A stretch of 64,000 nucleotides of DNA from Limnephilus marmoratus (taxonomy: Eukaryota; Arthropoda; Insecta; Trichoptera; Limnephilidae). Position 1 is the stretch's first letter. Every line of letters starts with the position of its first letter. The notes below the pieces were generated by a model, which made no database searches, was not told the origin of the DNA, and was given only the letters and a program-made list of their open reading frames with translations. Both the position numbers and the translations under genes were made by a program. This document shows, piece after piece, positions 62,145 to 64,000 of this stretch. Location: contig OU862928.1 in assembly GCA_917880885.1 (NCBI GenBank), forward strand, positions 11,985,721 to 12,049,720. The letters are read 5' to 3'.

Positions 62145-62350
62145 TTTGTAGATACTCTTAGTATCGCCCCAACTGCTTGAAATGGCTTTAAGCGTCTTTA
62201 GTGATCAAATTTACATAGATAGGTACTTCTCACCACCACATCGACGCATTGTGTATAAGCAACAACTTCCCTCCTCCCCCCTAAACCTCCCAACTTATCT
62301 GGGTTCTGCAAATCGGATCGTGCGTAGCCAGGAGTGGGGTATTAATTGGA
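62145..62350 (+). mobile_element. SINE body fragment
   Basis: AGATACTCTTAGTATCGCCC, TTGAAATGGCTTTA and a TCTTTAGTGATCAAATT block match the body of the tRNA-derived SINEs. The head is missing. Confidence 0.6.
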
Positions 62351-62879
62351 ATATTTTGACGACGAAGGTGCTTTTTTATTTATTTTTTGGGTATAATATT
62401 TTTTGTTTAGGTACATTTAAGCATATATCAGCAGAAACTTAGTAAAACAGTATTATATACCTACACCGACACAGTAACAGTATTCTCAGACTATGCATAA
62501 TATTGTTTAAAGAAATAATATTTTTATAATATATATAACTTCCATTAAATTATTTCTTCCATTGTCTATGAACAATGGAAGAAGTGAAAAGAAAAAGACA
62601 AAAAGGGTTAAGGATAACATTATATTTGTGAGAACAGCATTCAATAAACAACTTACAGATGTTTAAATAACGTACAAAAATAACAGCACAGCTTAAGAGA
62701 AAACAACATAACATGTACAGGAGTTATATTATCGATGCTAAAAACAGTACAATAATAACAGCTGAATAAAAATATATTAAAAAGATGATCCAACATAGTA
62801 AGAAGGTATTAATCTGTTGACTGTGATGACGGCCGTGACCTTGAGAAAAAATTACACGCCGAAAAATCATAGATACGAA

Positions 62880-63200
62880 GGTTTCCGTAGTCGAGGGGTA
62901 ACGCTCTCAACTAGCAAGCGGAAGGTCACGGGTTCGAAACCCAACGTGCAAATTAAAAATTTGAATTATTTCACAATTTACTAATTAAAAATAATTTTTA
63001 AATGTTTGCCGCACGTTCTAGAGTGGAAAATACTATCATTGATCAGATAGCCAGATTTCCCCACCGTCCTCTTCGCAATCTCCTACCACTCCCCACTACC
63101 TTCAACCTCACAACATACCCCAATTGGGGATGCCATAGTCTCATTTGCTTCAGACAGTTGAGGGCAGTTGGGACTCTTGTACGGTTTCATTTATAAAAAA
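62880..63200 (+). mobile_element. tRNA-derived SINE, copy C
   Basis: The head has A-box TAGTCGAGGGG and B-box GGTTCGAAACC. The body has TCTAGAGTGGAAAATACTA, a CCCAATTGGGGATGCCATAG block and GGGCAGTTGGGACTCTTG, then an A-rich tail. Full length and uninterrupted; used here as the reference for split copy A. Confidence 0.85.
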
Positions 63201-63334
63201 AGAAGATTAAAAAGATAATTTATTCCAACACCGTCAGAGAAGCTGTGTATATCAAATAAAAAATATTTTCTAAAGAAATATTTAACGTTTATAAACAACG
63301 TTAATTTTTTTAAATTTTCTAATTAGTAACTTAC

Positions 63335-63449
63335 TTTCTTATAATAAGTTTTCCATTTTTTTGTAATTGACTTCAATTGGTTTATTTTTTTGAGTGGTTT
63401 TTGATATAATAAGTGGTTCTTCCATAAAGACGGGTTGGGGTTCCTGAAT
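63335..63449 (-). CDS. Candidate exon with premature or terminal stop
   Basis: Acceptor TATTCCCCAG (a second AG is 6 nt downstream) and a strong donor AAGAAA|GTAAGT. In phase with the exon at 63584-63700 the frame reads IQEPQPVFMEEPLIISKTTQ, then KPIEVNYKKMENLL and TAA (63339-63341), four bases before the donor. Either this is a terminal exon (AATAAA on the minus strand near 63216) and the donor is fortuitous, or one of the two seven-A runs carries a length error or mutation that shifts the frame. Confidence 0.45.
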
Positions 63450-63583
63450 CTGGGGAATAGAGACATAATATTATATTGTTAGGTATAAAAACATTTAGTC
63501 AGTTACTAGAGTGGTCCGCACACTACATAATAGTACAATGTGTTTTTGAAGTCATCAAAGGTCAATAATCAATTGGTATTCAC

Positions 63584-63700
63584 AAAGCTTTCTGGAATAG
63601 TAGTGGGTACCATACAACTGACGAGCACACATGACTGAGCAGCTGCAGCTACGGCCTCGATCTCCGTCAAGCACATAGTCATAGGTTCTGGTTCGCATTC
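63584..63700 (-). CDS. Candidate exon, acidic and Ala-rich
   Basis: Acceptor TCGTTTCGAAAAG and donor TTT|GTGAAT bound 39 whole codons: ECEPEPMTMCLTEIEAVAAA, then AQSCVLVSCMVPTTIPESF. It is in phase 0 with both neighbours. The acidic, Cys-containing character resembles the exon at 48396-48692, so it may belong to the same gene; the intervening exon phases are not resolved. Confidence 0.5.
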
Positions 63701-63845
63701 CTTTTCGAAACGAGAAAAAGTTGACAATATTAGGTATATAATCATTATTGCAATTCGATAATTTACATATTTATTACAAATTTGTGACATGCACTATCAA
63801 TAAAATATTAATTTAAACGATAATTAAATATAAGAATGAACTCAC

Positions 63846-63914
63846 GACGTGTGTGCTGTGTAGAGCAGGTGCACAAGAAACGAGAGAAAAATCAGAATCC
63901 TCTTGAGGGTTCAT
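63846..63914 (-). CDS. Candidate first (or internal) exon
   Basis: ATG at 63914 opens 23 codons, MNPQEDSDFSLVSCAPALHS then THV, up to a good donor GTC|GTGAGT. An in-frame stop (TAG) directly precedes the ATG, and that same AG could serve as an acceptor. Phase 0 to the next exon. LVSC recurs in both exons (SLVSC and VLVSC). Confidence 0.45.
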
Positions 63915-64000
63915 CTATCCATAAGTATTATTGATCGTTTCATCAGTTAGAGAAAGACATACATATGATTTCTCAGAGAAGTTGTCGCTTAATTTCTGAA

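Noticed and set aside
62545..62590. Regulatory hairpin TTCTTCCATTG/CAATGGAAGAA
   Set aside because: An 11-bp stem with an 8-nt loop in AT-rich DNA, not linked to any gene or repeat boundary.

Overview
The window is a gene-poor, AT-rich, repeat-dense piece of an arthropod, most likely insect, genome. The evidence is spliceosomal introns, tRNA-derived SINEs, APE-type non-LTR retrotransposons, hAT, mariner, PIF/Harbinger-like and Helitron DNA transposons, a 108-bp satellite, and no bacterial operons. The species cannot be named from the sequence.

Host coding content. Four exons on the minus strand (48396-48692, 32120-32309, 27532-27724, 23628-25585) join with perfectly matching codon phases into one gene. 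It encodes an acidic, probably nuclear protein with a 22-residue tandem repeat, a basic nuclear-localisation-like stretch, a coiled coil and a long Ser/Thr/Pro/Gln-rich tail. I do not recognise the family. Its introns (1.9, 4.4 and 16.1 kb) are filled with transposons. Three more minus-strand exon candidates near 63.3-63.9 kb may be 5' exons of the same gene or belong to another. A two-exon, 90-residue gene (45.5-45.9 kb) lies inside the largest intron, between copies of a palindromic 14-mer, and may be a transposon accessory gene.

Mobile DNA. 0-4 kb: a SINE split by a short LINE-derived element, and further copies of that element. 4-8.6 kb: a 108-bp satellite interrupted by a 2,956-bp hAT element (8-bp target duplication CTCTAGAC) that carries a second hAT-like element and a decayed LINE endonuclease. 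8.6-23 kb: many terminal-inverted-repeat (TIR) elements, a perfect 120-bp-arm palindrome carrying hammerhead-ribozyme motifs, and an unclassified 635-bp element with 6-bp target duplications. 26-36 kb: an intronic minisatellite, a TAA-flanked Harbinger-like element, two dead mariners, and a LINE-derived element that inserted into a relative. 36.5-41.1 kb: an intact non-LTR retrotransposon (981 codons) between inverted 250-bp arms. 42-50 kb: a MADF-bearing Harbinger-like element, foldback and hAT elements, a Helitron with a (GAGAGG)n tract, and a deleted IS630/Tc1-like transposase. 50.8-54.7 kb: a 5'-truncated LINE with an open 918-codon frame inside a TIR element, then a cluster of heat-shock-element-like motifs. 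54.9-64 kb: a 2.9-kb long-TIR element, the second 635-bp element, Helitrons and SINEs.

Most insertions are nested, so their relative ages can be read directly. The most interesting non-standard signals are the hammerhead palindrome, the 635-bp element with 6-bp duplications, the short elements that fuse both ends of the resident LINE and share a conserved nested 3' stem-loop, and the heat-shock-element-like array.
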